Positions 54,121 through 64,000 of a DNA stretch of 64,000 nt are shown here, piece after piece. Position numbers and translations under genes: made by a program. The DNA is taken from the NCBI GenBank assembly GCA_026545225.1, contig CM048845.1, positions 87,447,033 to 87,511,032 on the forward strand, given 5' to 3'. Below the pieces are notes generated by a model. It was not told where the DNA came from. It was given only the letters and a program-made list of their open reading frames with translations, and searched no databases. Source of the DNA: Cornus controversa. Taxonomy: Eukaryota > Streptophyta > Magnoliopsida > Cornales > Cornaceae. The stretch's first letter is position 1. Each line of letters begins with the position of its first letter.

Positions 54121-54910
54121 TAGGGATGATAACAGGGTGGGTATCCTAAAACCCTATCCCGCCTTGTCAAAAAAATACTAAATCCATCTCTCATTAAGAA
54201 CCCTAACGGGTTTGTGGTAAGCATACCACCAACGTCCCATTTAGAGAAAGAGAGGAATAGCAGAATCCTTAAAATCCTTTGCTTTATTTGTTTTGAATTC
54301 GATATTTGGGCTAAATGTACCTAAACGATTATACAACACTCCTACAGTCAAAGCCCCAATATATAAGACCAAAGAAAATGACACAAACATATATATATAT
54401 ATATATGGAGATAAAAACAGTTTTAGTCCTCAAGAATTTTTTTATTATAGATCTATTATGTACACAAAATAGAGAGAGTTCTCTTTTAGCCACAAGATAA
54501 AGAGAGGAATAAAGCAGAACAAGATAAAGAGATAATACCTTCACGGTTTCACTGGGATAAAATTGTTCCGAGAGATCTCTAGGGTTTCAAATAACTTATA
54601 AGTTCTCTCTAATTCTCTTTCTCATTTTGTTGTTCAGTCAGACCCATTAATGAAATTTGAAAATCATTTTTTACTGAAGAGAATAAACTCTAGTGACTGC
54701 CATATATCTAGTATACTATATTTATATAAGTAATATAACAATAAAAGAAATGGCACACTCCATACAATTATTTCACTATATATATATAATCAGGGTGGGG
54801 TGGGTACTAGGCGAGTTTTCTTAAAAAAATCATACCCCCAACTCCTATTAGGGGCATACCGAATCCCCTTCATTAGGGGCGGAACGGGACGGAGGAAATT
54901 GCCACCCCTA
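54121..54910. mobile_element. hAT MITE inserted in Harbinger copy A
   Basis: Ends TAGGGATGATAAC and TTGCCACCCCTA resemble the TAGGGATGGCAA family. The interior is non-coding, with GGTGGG/GGGCGG motifs near the ends and an AT microsatellite at about 54390-54407. The duplicated target is imperfect (tgtata left, tgtatc right), but Harbinger copy B shows the uninterrupted site (GGATATTGTATCATTTTAA on its minus strand). Confidence 0.75.
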
Positions 54911-54944
54911 TGTATCATTTTAAGTATTTTTTTTAATTCATTAT

Positions 54945-55060
54945 GGATATTGTATCGTTTTAAATTACGTTTTTTTTATCCATTATAGATATTGTATCGT
55001 TTTAACTTATGAGAATTTATTTTTCAATCCATTATGGATATTGTGTCGTGCGAAAGACAA
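54945..55060. repeat. Palindromic 40-bp-period repeats, copy A
   Basis: TCCATTATGGATATTGTATC-like units at about 54940, 54978 and 55018, plus one at about 54100 on the other side of the hAT MITE. They occupy the gap between the convergent ORFs, as in copy B. Confidence 0.7.
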
Positions 55061-55259
55061 TTTCAGAATCAAATTTTGATTGCATAATATTTTATAACAT
55101 ATTACAAGCATAAAAATACAACATAACTTAAAATTCTGGAACACAAAATAACAACAGAACTTAAAGAAATGAGTACATAAAAAATTAACATAACTTAAAG
55201 AAAGGAGTACATAAAAAACAAAGATAACTTAAATATATGAGTACATAAAAAAATAACAC

Positions 55260-56570
55260 CACTTAAAGATTTTTTATATGAATCACCAATTTGAATCCAC
55301 ATCTGTTCTATGAGATCCTTCCTCAGTTGAGTATTTGCCTCTCTATCCCGGTATTAAGTTTGGTGAGCGTAGATGTGTGCCGCAAAAACAATGAGGTCTA
55401 ATATTCGAGTCTGATTCGGATACTCTATTCCGGTGACAGTCAAATTCTAATATTATCGTGATGCTCATATTCAATGATCATGTTGTGAAGGATTATGCAC
55501 GTTCTCATTATGAGACACGAGTCTATCTTCTCCCAATAGTTAACTGGTCGTTGCAGTATTGCCCATTTGATTTGCAATACCCCAAATGCTCGTTCCACAT
55601 ATTTATTGCATGCCTCTTATCTTTTTGCAAACATTTTTTTATTTTGGAGTTCTTGGATTTGGGATGGTCTGCATCAAAGTTGTCCATTTTGGTATATACC
55701 ACATCAGACAAGTAATACCCATGCAATATTGATGCTCATTCACCACATAAGTAATCAGAGGCATTCTGCCACTGACAATACAGAAGAATGATCTAACACA
55801 TTTATATCATTGTGTGAACTAACCATTCCAAAAAGTGAATACCAAATCCATAAAACTTTTGAGGATACCACCTCCAATATTAAAGTAACCTTATGGGCCC
55901 TTGTGTGTGTCATGCAACACCACTGGACAATTTTTCCACTCCCAATGCATATAGTCGATGGAACTAAGCATATTTGGAAACCTCTAGCCTTTCGCTCTTG
56001 AAGCAGTCATACGATATCGATTTCGTTTGGTTCGCGTATGTACTGATACTCATACATAACAATAACAACAGTACAAAATGCCTTCAAATAACTCATTGCA
56101 GTAGTCTCACTGATTTTAATATACTCGTCAAATGAATTGGATGGTCCACCATATGTGAGAATGCGTATTGCAATTGTCATATTCTGTATGGAAGATAACC
56201 TCAAGCAACCACTCGCGTCCCTTTTTGGACGAAAAAGTCATCATAAGCTTGAACACCATTCAGGATACAAATAAATAGTTATTGACGCATCCTGAATCGT
56301 CCTTAAAATTGCTCAGGCGTATATAAGCAATTATCGTCAAAGTAGTCTTTCGTTAGCTAACGGTGGCTTCCTTCTCGGTCACTATGAACAAACCACTGCC
56401 TCTAAGCTAGTTGAAATATTTGTGTTATAATCTCCGGCGCACAGCAGGTAAGAATTTATTTATAGGTAGATACATGATCTTTAAGCAATTTGTCAAGATT
56501 TATTAATGAGGAGGATGACAAAGAACGTGAACAATTATAATCTGGCAAAGGTCGTGATGATGAAGCCATT
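55260..56570 (-). pseudogene. Harbinger transposase remnant, copy A
   Basis: On the minus strand, TIAIRILTYGGPSNSFDEYI and KISETTAMSYLKAFC at 56007-56204 are followed in other frames by the DDE region matching copy B. 55458-55800 corresponds to the segment ending in the KNSKIKKCLQKDKRHA-type tail. Stops and frameshifts are numerous. Confidence 0.7.
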
Positions 56571-56807
56571 GAAATTGAAAGAGATGGTAAATGAACTTTT
56601 GAAATAATGAAAGTAGTGATAATTTTATAAATGAGCAGATGAGTATTTATATAAGATAAAAAATATAGCCGCTGGGAATATAAAATAAATATTTAATAAT
56701 TTAAAATTTTTTAAAAATAAAATATTATTATTTTTGGTTAGCGAAAATCTGGAGAAGCTTTGTGGAGCCAACATGGGATTCAAGTAACAATTAATACAAT
56801 GTTGTGA

Positions 56808-58340
56808 CTATTGGGATTCAAGTATATATATATTTTTTTCAATAAACACCTTTTTTAGAAATTGGTACAATTGTCTGTTATATTTGTGTTTGTACCCAAA
56901 ATAAAATTTTGGTGTTGTGCTCGTAAAAAAGGATCTTACAGGCACACCGTACAAACAATGGCCATTCACCTAAGGTGGATGTCTTTTAAAATATGAGGCC
57001 TGTAGAGATTATGTGGCATTCGAACCCATTTCTAATCATATGTCAAAGGCCGACATGTTTAACCAATTCCATAAATTGAGCTTGCTCGCACACGTAAGAT
57101 AAATGACATATCTCAACTTAAAAGATCAAGTAGAAAGCATATCTATCAAAAGTATTTAATGTCCAAATATTAGTGAATTGTTGGTAATGATTACTTCAAA
57201 TTTGATGTATTCAAACCTTTGTCTTCCTTAGCTATGATAGTTCAATGATGAGCAACTAACCTATTTTTTCAACCGACTTGGCAAGTCTGGTTATCAAGTA
57301 ACTCCTATCACGTACAGCTCTACCGGTTTATTTAATGCACCAACAAGGATATTTCAGCAAGCTCAAGCCAACAACTTTCTCAACTAAACTAGTGAGTTTC
57401 GTTCTTAAGACAACCATCTAGCTACAAAGCACTTAAGTGACCAAGAACCACTTAAATGTGAGACTTGATCACTGAGTTAAACTCAATACATATTATAAAT
57501 ACTACTCATTTATGTCTAAGTTAGAGGCCATGCACCAAACACGTACATATCACACATGTGTTCAAACTATCCCCTGCGGATATCAAATTATTATTCGAAA
57601 CTTCCTCCTGCAACGTAGCTCTCAATATTTTTTAACATTGTTCTGTCCTCCCGCACAATATAAGTTACTTGTTTTTATAAATGTAGCTAATTTTTTGTCA
57701 CCTTTAAGTAGTTTACTTTTCATCACATTTGTTGGTTTCTTTCATTGCTTTATGTTATTAACTTATCGTCAATATCACAACAAGTAGTTAATGTGAATAT
57801 CTGCAAGTTTCACTCCTTCGAATGTTTGTAGGACCATAACATGACCATACTTGTGAAATAGCAACCAACCTCCATTCGACAAATTAATGTTAATGAAGGG
57901 AAAGTTGCACTTGCTTCCATCAAGTACCTTTTGGCCAAATTTCTCTCTCTCTCTCTCTATATATATATATACCTTGAATACAACAAATAAAATACCCCAT
58001 AACATCAGCAGACCCTCTAAGGCCAAAATGACTGAACTTGTGAAAGGGTCATTCTTACTTTTTACACTCGTCCAAAGTCAAATAAGGAAGGAAGACCACA
58101 AGGCTCTTACGGCTGTGGCACTATGAATATCTTGCACGAAGTTCTTTAGCAGTCTAGCCGTAGCTCATAACTAAAATTTGAACCCGAGAGTCTTGGCACA
58201 CTTGTAACAAAGCAAAACCAAGCCCCCAATAGCCGGAAGCCAAAAACTGTGTAAACAATCCGTTAAATGAATGAGAAAAAATATTGCACGTGACATGTAA
58301 GAATCACAATATGATGATTTTACATCTAATCAACTTTAAT
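56808..58340. other. Intergenic, no gene recognised
   Basis: AT-rich DNA. A CT/TA microsatellite lies at 57943-57971. Short open frames here have no recognisable domains. Confidence 0.4.
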
Positions 58341-58341
58341 G

Positions 58342-58850
58342 CTCCATTTAGTTAGAGGGATGAAAAAGATATAGGAAAAGGGGAAGGGGTGGATGAGTCA
58401 TCCCTATAGAACGATGGTGTCTTCTTTCATTTTTATTTAGTTGAATGGAAGGGATAACAAAAAAGAATGGACGTGATGACACCCTTTTTTTGTTTGGTTG
58501 GAAGGAAGAAAAGGATACACACACACACAAATGCACTTATTATATAGACTTATAAAAGTAAATATCCATTCCAAATTGGTATTAAGAACTAATTTTGTAA
58601 AAAAAATTAAAGGTTAAAATTAGTATTATATATTTGTAAAGTAGTTATTCTTTTTTTCTGTCCCCCATTTAGGCTAATTTTAGATGAATAATGGGTAAGG
58701 AAGGATGCTTCGTCTGTCATGCCTCTTCCCTCTCTTCCAGCCTTCCTCGTTCCTTTATTTCAACCTAACAAGTAAGGAGGAATATTTTGGCCCTCATGCT
58801 ATTCCCTCTCTTCCATCATTCCTCCTTCATTTGTTTCAACCAAACACAAC
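58342..58850. mobile_element. Possible MITE with imperfect inverted ends
   Basis: CTCCATTTAGTTAGAGGGATG at the left loosely mirrors CCTTCATTTGTTTCAACCAAA at the right (reverse complement TTTGGTTGAAACAAATGAAG), and CCCTCTCTTCCA-type modules repeat near the right end. The ends are weak. Confidence 0.3.
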
Positions 58851-59506
58851 TAGGGCTGCAACTTGGGCGGGTTAGAGGTACAATTCGGGCTCAACCCTAC
58901 ATATGAAATGTTCAACCCTAACTCAACCCTAACCCTACTTTCAACCCTAACTACTCAACCCTAGCCCAACCCATCCTTAAATTTTTAAACTCGGGTTGGC
59001 AACTCGGGTTGAGATTTCGGGTTAGAAAGTCGGATTAATTCGGGTTATCTATATCACCAATCTCCATATTAAAAATTTAAAGTGATCTTTAATAAGTTTC
59101 ATATTATCTTACTCCTAAACACATACAAAATTAAGAACTTAATGCAAATTTTTAAAAAATTACAGACAAATTTTTAGGAAATTAATTATCCAAAGTGTTA
59201 ACATACAATAAATTAAGATTTAAATAAAGAAAGTTGAAAAGAAAAAAAGTTATCATAATTTGAATATTATATATAATATATTTAAAATAAAAACTATGTA
59301 TAAAAATAATATTACAATTCGGGTTCGGGTTGGGCTCAGGTTGTTGACACCTCAACCCTAGCTCAACCCTAATTAAGTTCGGGTTGAGGTTTTTCAACCC
59401 AAGCTCAACCCTAATTGTAAAAATAGTTGTCCAAGCTCATAAAAAATCAGGTTGGGCTCGGGTTTAATTCGGGTTGCCCAACCCAAATTGCACCCCTAAA
59501 CACAAC
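58843..59506. mobile_element. Non-autonomous hAT element with perfect 8-bp target-site duplication
   Basis: The element proper is 58851-59498. Left end TAGGGCTGCAACTTGGG and the reverse complement of the right end (TAGGGGTGCAATTTGGG) match at 15 of 17 positions. The octamer aacacaac occurs on both sides (58843-58850 and 59499-59506). Subterminal repeats of GGGTT / AACCC (for example TCAACCCTAA) fill both arms around an AT-rich core. No ORF. Confidence 0.9.
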
Positions 59507-60085
59507 ATAACACGTGTGATAACATTTTTATCAAGTACTTCAATTAAACAAATCATAATATAATTAAAATATAACCACGACTTGTATGCATGCAACATTA
59601 AAAAAAATTCCATTATCAAGAAGGCTATGTTCACCATCTTTATAATTGAAATTGTAAAAAAATTAGTTGAAACTTTGAACTAATTTTTCTCCAAAATTAT
59701 TTTCAAGATACCAATTTCATGCATACAAGGGTATTTTAGATCTTTTATTTTTTAGAAAATTTAATGGAAAGACAATTTGCATTTCTAAGACCATCTATTA
59801 TGGCTTGGCCAGAAGTGGTTCTCCAAATTTGAATTTTAGCCAGCCACATCAGCATGCCAGAATCTCCAAATTTTGGTTCCACAACAGTTTCTCCAGATTG
59901 CTGCCAACCAAAAATAATAATATTTTTTTAAAATTTAAATTAAAAATTATTAAATATTTATTTATTTATTAACTAATGACTATATTTTTCATCTTATATA
60001 AACACTCATTTGCTCATTTATAAAATTATCACTACTTTTATTATTTTAAAAGTTCATTTACCATCTTTTTCAAATTTAAATTTCA

Positions 60086-61410
60086 ATGGTTTTGTCATCA
60101 CGACCTTTGCCAGATTCTAATTCTCCATGTTATTTGTCATCCTCCTCATCAATAGATCTTGACAAATTGCTTGAAGATCATGTATCTACCTACAAAAAAA
60201 TTATGAGCTATTGTACGCCAAAGATTATAGCGTAAGTATTTCAACCAGCTCAGAGGCGACAGTTTATTCATCGTGACTGAGAAGTAAGCCACTATCAACT
60301 AATGAAAGACTACTTTGATGATAATTGCTTATATACATCCGAGCAATTTCATAGACAATTCAGGATGCGTCGAGAACTATTTATTTGTATATTGAATGAT
60401 GTTCAAGTTTATGACGACTTCTTCATCTAAACAAAAGGACATGAGTGGTCGTTTGGGGTTATCTTTTATACAGAAAATGACATCTGCAATACGTATTCTC
60501 GTATATGGTGGACCAGCTGATTTATTTGATGAGTATATTAAAATCGGTGAGATTACTGCAATGCGTTGTTTGAAGGTATTTTGTATTACTGTTGTTGCTG
60601 TGTATGAGCAGCAGTACATGCGCGAACCAAACGAAACCATTATCACACGACTGTTTCAAAAATGGGAGGCTAAAGGATTCCCAGATATGTTTGATTTTAT
60701 CGATTGTATGCATTAGGAGTGGAAGAATTGCCCAGTGGCATGGCATGACACACACAAAGGCCGCAACCATAAGACTACTTTAATATTGGAGGTGGTAGCC
60801 TCAAAAGATTTGTGGATTTGTTATTCATTTTTTGGAATGGCTGCTTCGCACAATGATATAAATGTGTTGGATCATTCTTCCATATTCAACCGTATTGTTA
60901 GTGGTAAAATGCCTCTGATTAATTATGTGGTGAATAAGCATTAGTATAGCATGAGATATTACCTGTCTGATGGTATATACTCAAAATGGGCAACTTTGAT
61001 GCAGACAATCCCAAATCCAAGAACTTCAAAATAAAAAATATTTGCAGAAAGATAAGAGGCATGCAGAAAAAATGTGGACCGAACATTTGGGGTTTCATAA
61101 ATCAAGTGAGAAATACTACAATGACCAGTTAAATATTGGGAGAAGATAGACTTGTGTCTCATAATGAGAACGTGTATAATCCTTCACAACATGATCATTG
61201 AATATGAGCGTCACGATAATATTGGAATTTGGCTACAACCGGAATTAAGTATTTCGAATCACACTCGAATATTAGACCCCAATGTTTTTATGGCACACAT
61301 CTAAGATCGCCAAACTCAGTACTGCAGTAGAGAGACAAATACGCAATTGAGGAAGGATGTGATAGAATAGATGTGGAATCGGATTGGTGATTCATATGAA
61401 GATCTCTAAG
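60086..61410 (+). pseudogene. Harbinger transposase remnant, copy B
   Basis: An ATG at 60086 starts a Ser-rich N-terminus (MVLSSRPLPDSN). The frame moves near 60400 to SAIRILVYGGPADLFDEYIK, IGEITAMRCLKVFC and REPNETIITRLFQKWEAKGFP. The DDE region follows with IDCMH, a TAG in place of the usual Trp, and then EWKNCPVAWH; FFGMAASHNDINVLD and SDGIYSKWATLM come next. Both Asp motifs (IDCMH, NDINVL) are visible, but the gene is broken by at least one frameshift and several stops. The family is an IS5-related DDE nuclease. Confidence 0.8.
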
Positions 61411-61584
61411 TGATGTTATTTTTTTATGTACTCATATCTTTAAGTTATGTTGGTTTTTTATGTACTCATTTCTTTAAATTCTGTTATCATTTTATGTATT
61501 ATAATTGTAAGTTATGTTGTATTTTTATGCTTTTAAGATGTTATAAAATATTATACAATAAAATTTTGATTCTGAAATTGTCTT

Positions 61585-61790
61585 TCGCATGACACAATAT
61601 CCGTAATGGATTTAAAAGCAACATAACATAGGTTAAACGATACAATATCCATAATGGATTTTTAAAAAATTTAAAATGATAGAATATCCATAATGGATTA
61701 AATTTTTTTTTTTTAAACGATACAATATCCATAATCGATAAAAAAAAAACATAATTTAAAATGATACAATATCCATAATGGATTAAACAA
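61585..61790. repeat. Five palindrome-containing repeats between the convergent ORFs, copy B
   Basis: GA(T/C)A(C/G)AATATCC(A/G)TAATGGAT units at about 61590, 61638, 61678, 61718 and 61763, spaced about 40-48 bp. The core ATCCATAATGGAT is nearly self-complementary. They separate the 3' ends of transposase and ORF1. Confidence 0.8.
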
Positions 61791-61836
61791 GTTCTATAGA
61801 TTGCGCAAATTCTCATATGCTTCTGCACACATGCAC

Positions 61837-63060
61837 TCATATATCTGCTGTTGTTTTCGGATAAGCTATGTTTTCTGTACTTTTGTTGGCATTAAATTTT
61901 GATCTTTTAGCATCAACTGCTCTTCTTGGATTTTTTTCTTCGTGTAGTTCTCTCTCTCGTTGTCTTCTTTCTTCGTGTAGTTCTCTCTCCCGTTGTCTTT
62001 TCATCTGTTTCAACTTTGTTTCCATACTAAGATTTGTTTGAGAGTCAAGTTTGGATGTTGCTCGCTGGAAACTGACCTCAAATGATGAGTGTGAGGTTTC
62101 ATATTTTGGTTGTTTCTTCTTATTTCGGCTTTGCTTCACCACTTTGTGTCCTATTGGTCGCTCTAATGGTTGAGATTCAACAATACTAGGTGAATATTCA
62201 TTCATGCCAAACTATGGCGATCCTTCAAAAGGAATACCCTCGTATGCTCGATTACTTAATGGACTTGATGAGTTTGAGTGAGCAACAGGCTCGTTGATGT
62301 TGATTCTTGTACTCCTTTTATTTGTGCGTGCAATTTTAGATTTGTTTTTTCCTTGATGGAGACAATATGCATGCCATTTTGGAGAGTCTTTCAAAATGTT
62401 CCAACAAACATGGATTTAAAAGTCCTCATTCATAGTGGATTTATATAGATGTTGAGTTGTTGTAATCTGTTTTAAATAATTATATAATAATTAGAACCGA
62501 ATTATTTAAAATAATTACTTATTAAATATGATCAAGTAAGTAAATAAGTTAAAATTATTAACTTACCATATCATGATTGTTGAAGCTATTGTTTGATTAT
62601 TTTCAATTGTAAGCAAGTATCCAGACCATTTGCTATTTTTTTCTTGGATGGTGGACCAACGATTTGCCAAACCTCCATTGGCTTGGGCAATTGGAGCATC
62701 AAGTTGTACTTGAATTCGACGAGAATTTTTTGTCATAACGTTGATTTCGCTTGATTTGCACCGATCATTGCTAACTTTTAGTCACGCATTGCACAGAGCA
62801 AAATCTTCTTGTTTGGACCAATTAGGCATTCGAGGAACCGGTTGTTTTTGGAAATGTCTGACATTACTGAATTGAGGCAATACTGGCGAATAAAATGTGG
62901 CTAATTGATTAGATGGAAATTGAGAATCACCACCATAATATTGATAACAGCAGTCAAATGATAAAAAATGATCATTTGATAAAGGGTTGAAGTTGAAATT
63001 TGGTTGTGTTGGATCCTTGAAATTGGATTTTGTAAAAAAAAAAAAATTAACTAAGATTGA
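61837..63060 (-). pseudogene. Harbinger ORF1 (Myb/trihelix-like) remnant, copy B
   Basis: On the minus strand, PTQPNFNFNPLSND (about 63020) leads into RMPNWSKQEDFALCNA with a stop where Trp is expected. ANGGLANRWSTIQEKNSKWS, then a gap, NVEHFERLSKMACILSP-like sequence with frame changes, and ERPIGHKVVKQSRNKKKQP follow. The tail has repeated REREL-HEE(R/K) units. It corresponds to 52879-54032 of copy A. Confidence 0.7.
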
Positions 63061-63615
63061 GAAAATAAAAATGATTCTAGACTTACGAGGAGAAAATATG
63101 AATTTTTTGTTGTGCAATTAGTAAATGTAAGGGTGGTGTATTATTGGGATGAAAAAGGATAAAAAAAGTAAAAAAAAAAAAAAAAAAAATTTTTTTTTTA
63201 AAGCCAAAAGAGCCGTTTTGGGCACTCTTTGACTCTACCAAATAGTGCTTTAACGTCTCTTTGGCAGATCTCAAATTTTTTTTTTTTGAAAAAAGAAGCA
63301 AAAAAATAAAAGTCAAAAACAAATTATGGACAACCAAATAGATTGGGTTTGTTTAGACGTATAACGATCGCGTATTTTTTTTATTAAAATTACTTATCGA
63401 AACAATGTCGTTTCGATAAGTAAATTTTTTTTTTAAATATTAATCTGCATTAAAATAGGTCTCAAATGAACAGAATTTGTTAGATGATTAACCCTATTAA
63501 ACGAACCACCCAACCAAAGAATGATGTGACACACTTTTTTGACGAGTCATTACTGGACTACAAATGTAATTGGGTCGCTAGAATGGGGTCGAGCGGACCA
63601 TTGCTGGTGCCCTAA

Positions 63616-63934
63616 CCGATGAGGATATTTTAATAATTTTAGGCTTCTTGAATGTATTAACAAATTCGCCTTATTTGTTAATTTGTAATGGGTTGGGGGT
63701 TATTTTTTTTTTGCTTTCTCCTCAAGGGGAAAGTTGAAGATTTTTTCCATATATTTATTTTCCCCACTTGATACTCACTCCCGCTCAGTTACATTTTCGA
63801 AAGTACAGACAGTCTCTCTCCCTCTCTCCATCTCTCTCTCCCTGGTTTCATTATGAACTCGTCATGAAAGATGGTGAACGAACCTAAAAGCTCCGATCTG
63901 GTCGAAACTTCCAGAACCTGAACCGCAAAAATTG
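63616..63934 (+). promoter_or_regulatory. Possible promoter and CT-rich 5' leader of a downstream gene
   Basis: After the Harbinger element the composition changes. A CT-rich tract (63808-63843, CTCTCTCCCTCTCTCC) is followed by GC-richer sequence with short ATG-initiated frames. This pattern is common in plant 5' UTRs. No TATA box could be fixed. Confidence 0.35.
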
Positions 63935-64000
63935 ATGCTCGAGAGAAACGACGAAGGGGAACTGGGGAAAGGAGCTCATCGACTGGAACTTTCGCCGGCA
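63935..64000 (+). CDS. Possible start of an unidentified gene (open at window end)
   Basis: The ATG at 63935 opens a frame that is still open at the window edge (22 codons, starting MLERNDEGELGKG). GC content is higher than in the flanking transposon DNA. The product is not recognisable from so little sequence, and the true start could be an earlier or later ATG; the ATG at 63871 gives a short upstream frame ending at about 63921. Confidence 0.25.
   Translation, partial: MLERNDEGELGKGAHRLELSPA

Larger units (their letters stand above)
52289..56807. mobile_element. PIF/Harbinger transposon, copy A (decayed)
   Basis: Starts after TTA with GAGCATCAGCAATGGG, the terminal type shared with the right end of copy B. 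It holds a plus-strand ORF1 remnant (52879-54032) and a minus-strand transposase remnant (about 55260-56570), convergent as in other PIF/Harbinger elements. The right end is approximate: the reverse complement near 56807 (GTCACAACATTGT) is only weakly like the left, and the TTA duplication is not found there. An hAT MITE (54121-54910) is inserted between the two ORFs. Confidence 0.75.
59789..63612. mobile_element. PIF/Harbinger transposon, copy B (decayed)
   Basis: Flanked by taa on both sides (59786-59788 and 63613-63615), the TWA-type duplication typical of Harbinger. The right end, read in reverse, is GGGCACCAGCAATGG, close to GAGCATCAGCAATGG of copy A; the left end GACCATCTATTATGG is more diverged. 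It contains a plus-strand transposase remnant and a minus-strand ORF1 remnant. It has the opposite orientation to copy A. Confidence 0.85.

Noticed and set aside
59182-59470. Asn/Pro-rich minus-strand frame in the GGGTT arrays
   Set aside because: It is produced by the repeated AACCC units of a non-coding MITE, not a protein gene.
1-64000. CRISPR arrays, rRNA, intact tRNA genes, phage or plasmid-like modules
   Set aside because: None seen on either strand. tRNA-like A-box phrases occur only within SINE copies, and the repeats lack CRISPR-like unique spacers.

Overview
This 64 kb window is nuclear DNA of a flowering plant, most likely a dicot with a mid-sized, transposon-rich genome. The evidence is AT-rich intergenic sequence, GT-AG introns from about 100 bp to over 5 kb, plant-type LINEs, Copia LTRs, hAT and PIF/Harbinger elements, and two housekeeping genes whose spliced products are clearly plant proteins. 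There are no bacterial operons, rRNA genes or CRISPR arrays.

Two host genes form the backbone, both on the minus strand. (1) 24963 down to 5957 holds the first nine coding exons (302 residues) of NAA15, the TPR-repeat ribosome-anchoring subunit of the NatA N-terminal acetyltransferase. The rest lies beyond the left edge of the window. (2) 39305 down to 27488 holds the complete coding region of XRCC1, the single-BRCT scaffold of base-excision and single-strand-break repair: seven coding exons, 395 residues. A non-coding first exon probably lies near 48.1-48.25 kb. The pair is also adjacent in Arabidopsis (At1g80410/At1g80420, recalled from general knowledge), so this looks like conserved gene order with greatly enlarged introns.

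Most other recognisable sequence is mobile DNA, largely inside those introns. 1-4244: an hAT element with an apparently intact four-exon transposase (772 residues), left terminus outside the window. 4983-5792: a non-autonomous element with a related terminus. 6565-7665: a tandem duplication of about 550 bp in NAA15 intron 8. 9701-12300: an internally deleted Copia element in NAA15 intron 6. 17.7-19.6 kb: LTR and LINE debris and a solo LTR. 28.4-29.5 and 36.3-38.5 kb: LINE 3' ends in XRCC1 introns, the second one carrying an hAT MITE and an LTR. 40.56-47.02 kb: a LINE in the probable first intron of XRCC1, split by a 4.4 kb hAT element with a perfect 8-bp target-site duplication. 48.3-52.0 kb: a 180-bp tandem duplication, an AT-rich element, a MITE and an 806-bp deletion derivative of the 4.4 kb hAT. 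52.3-56.8 and 59.8-63.6 kb: two decayed PIF/Harbinger elements in opposite orientation, the first with an hAT MITE inside. 58.85-59.50 kb: another hAT MITE. The last 300 bp look like the 5' region of another gene.

I found no convincing undescribed biological system. The best leads are the intact hAT gene, the dated nesting series, microsatellites that begin inside XRCC1 splice donors, and regularly spaced palindromes between the convergent ORFs of the Harbinger elements. All alignments were made by eye; exon joins were checked for splice dinucleotides and reading phase but not against transcripts.
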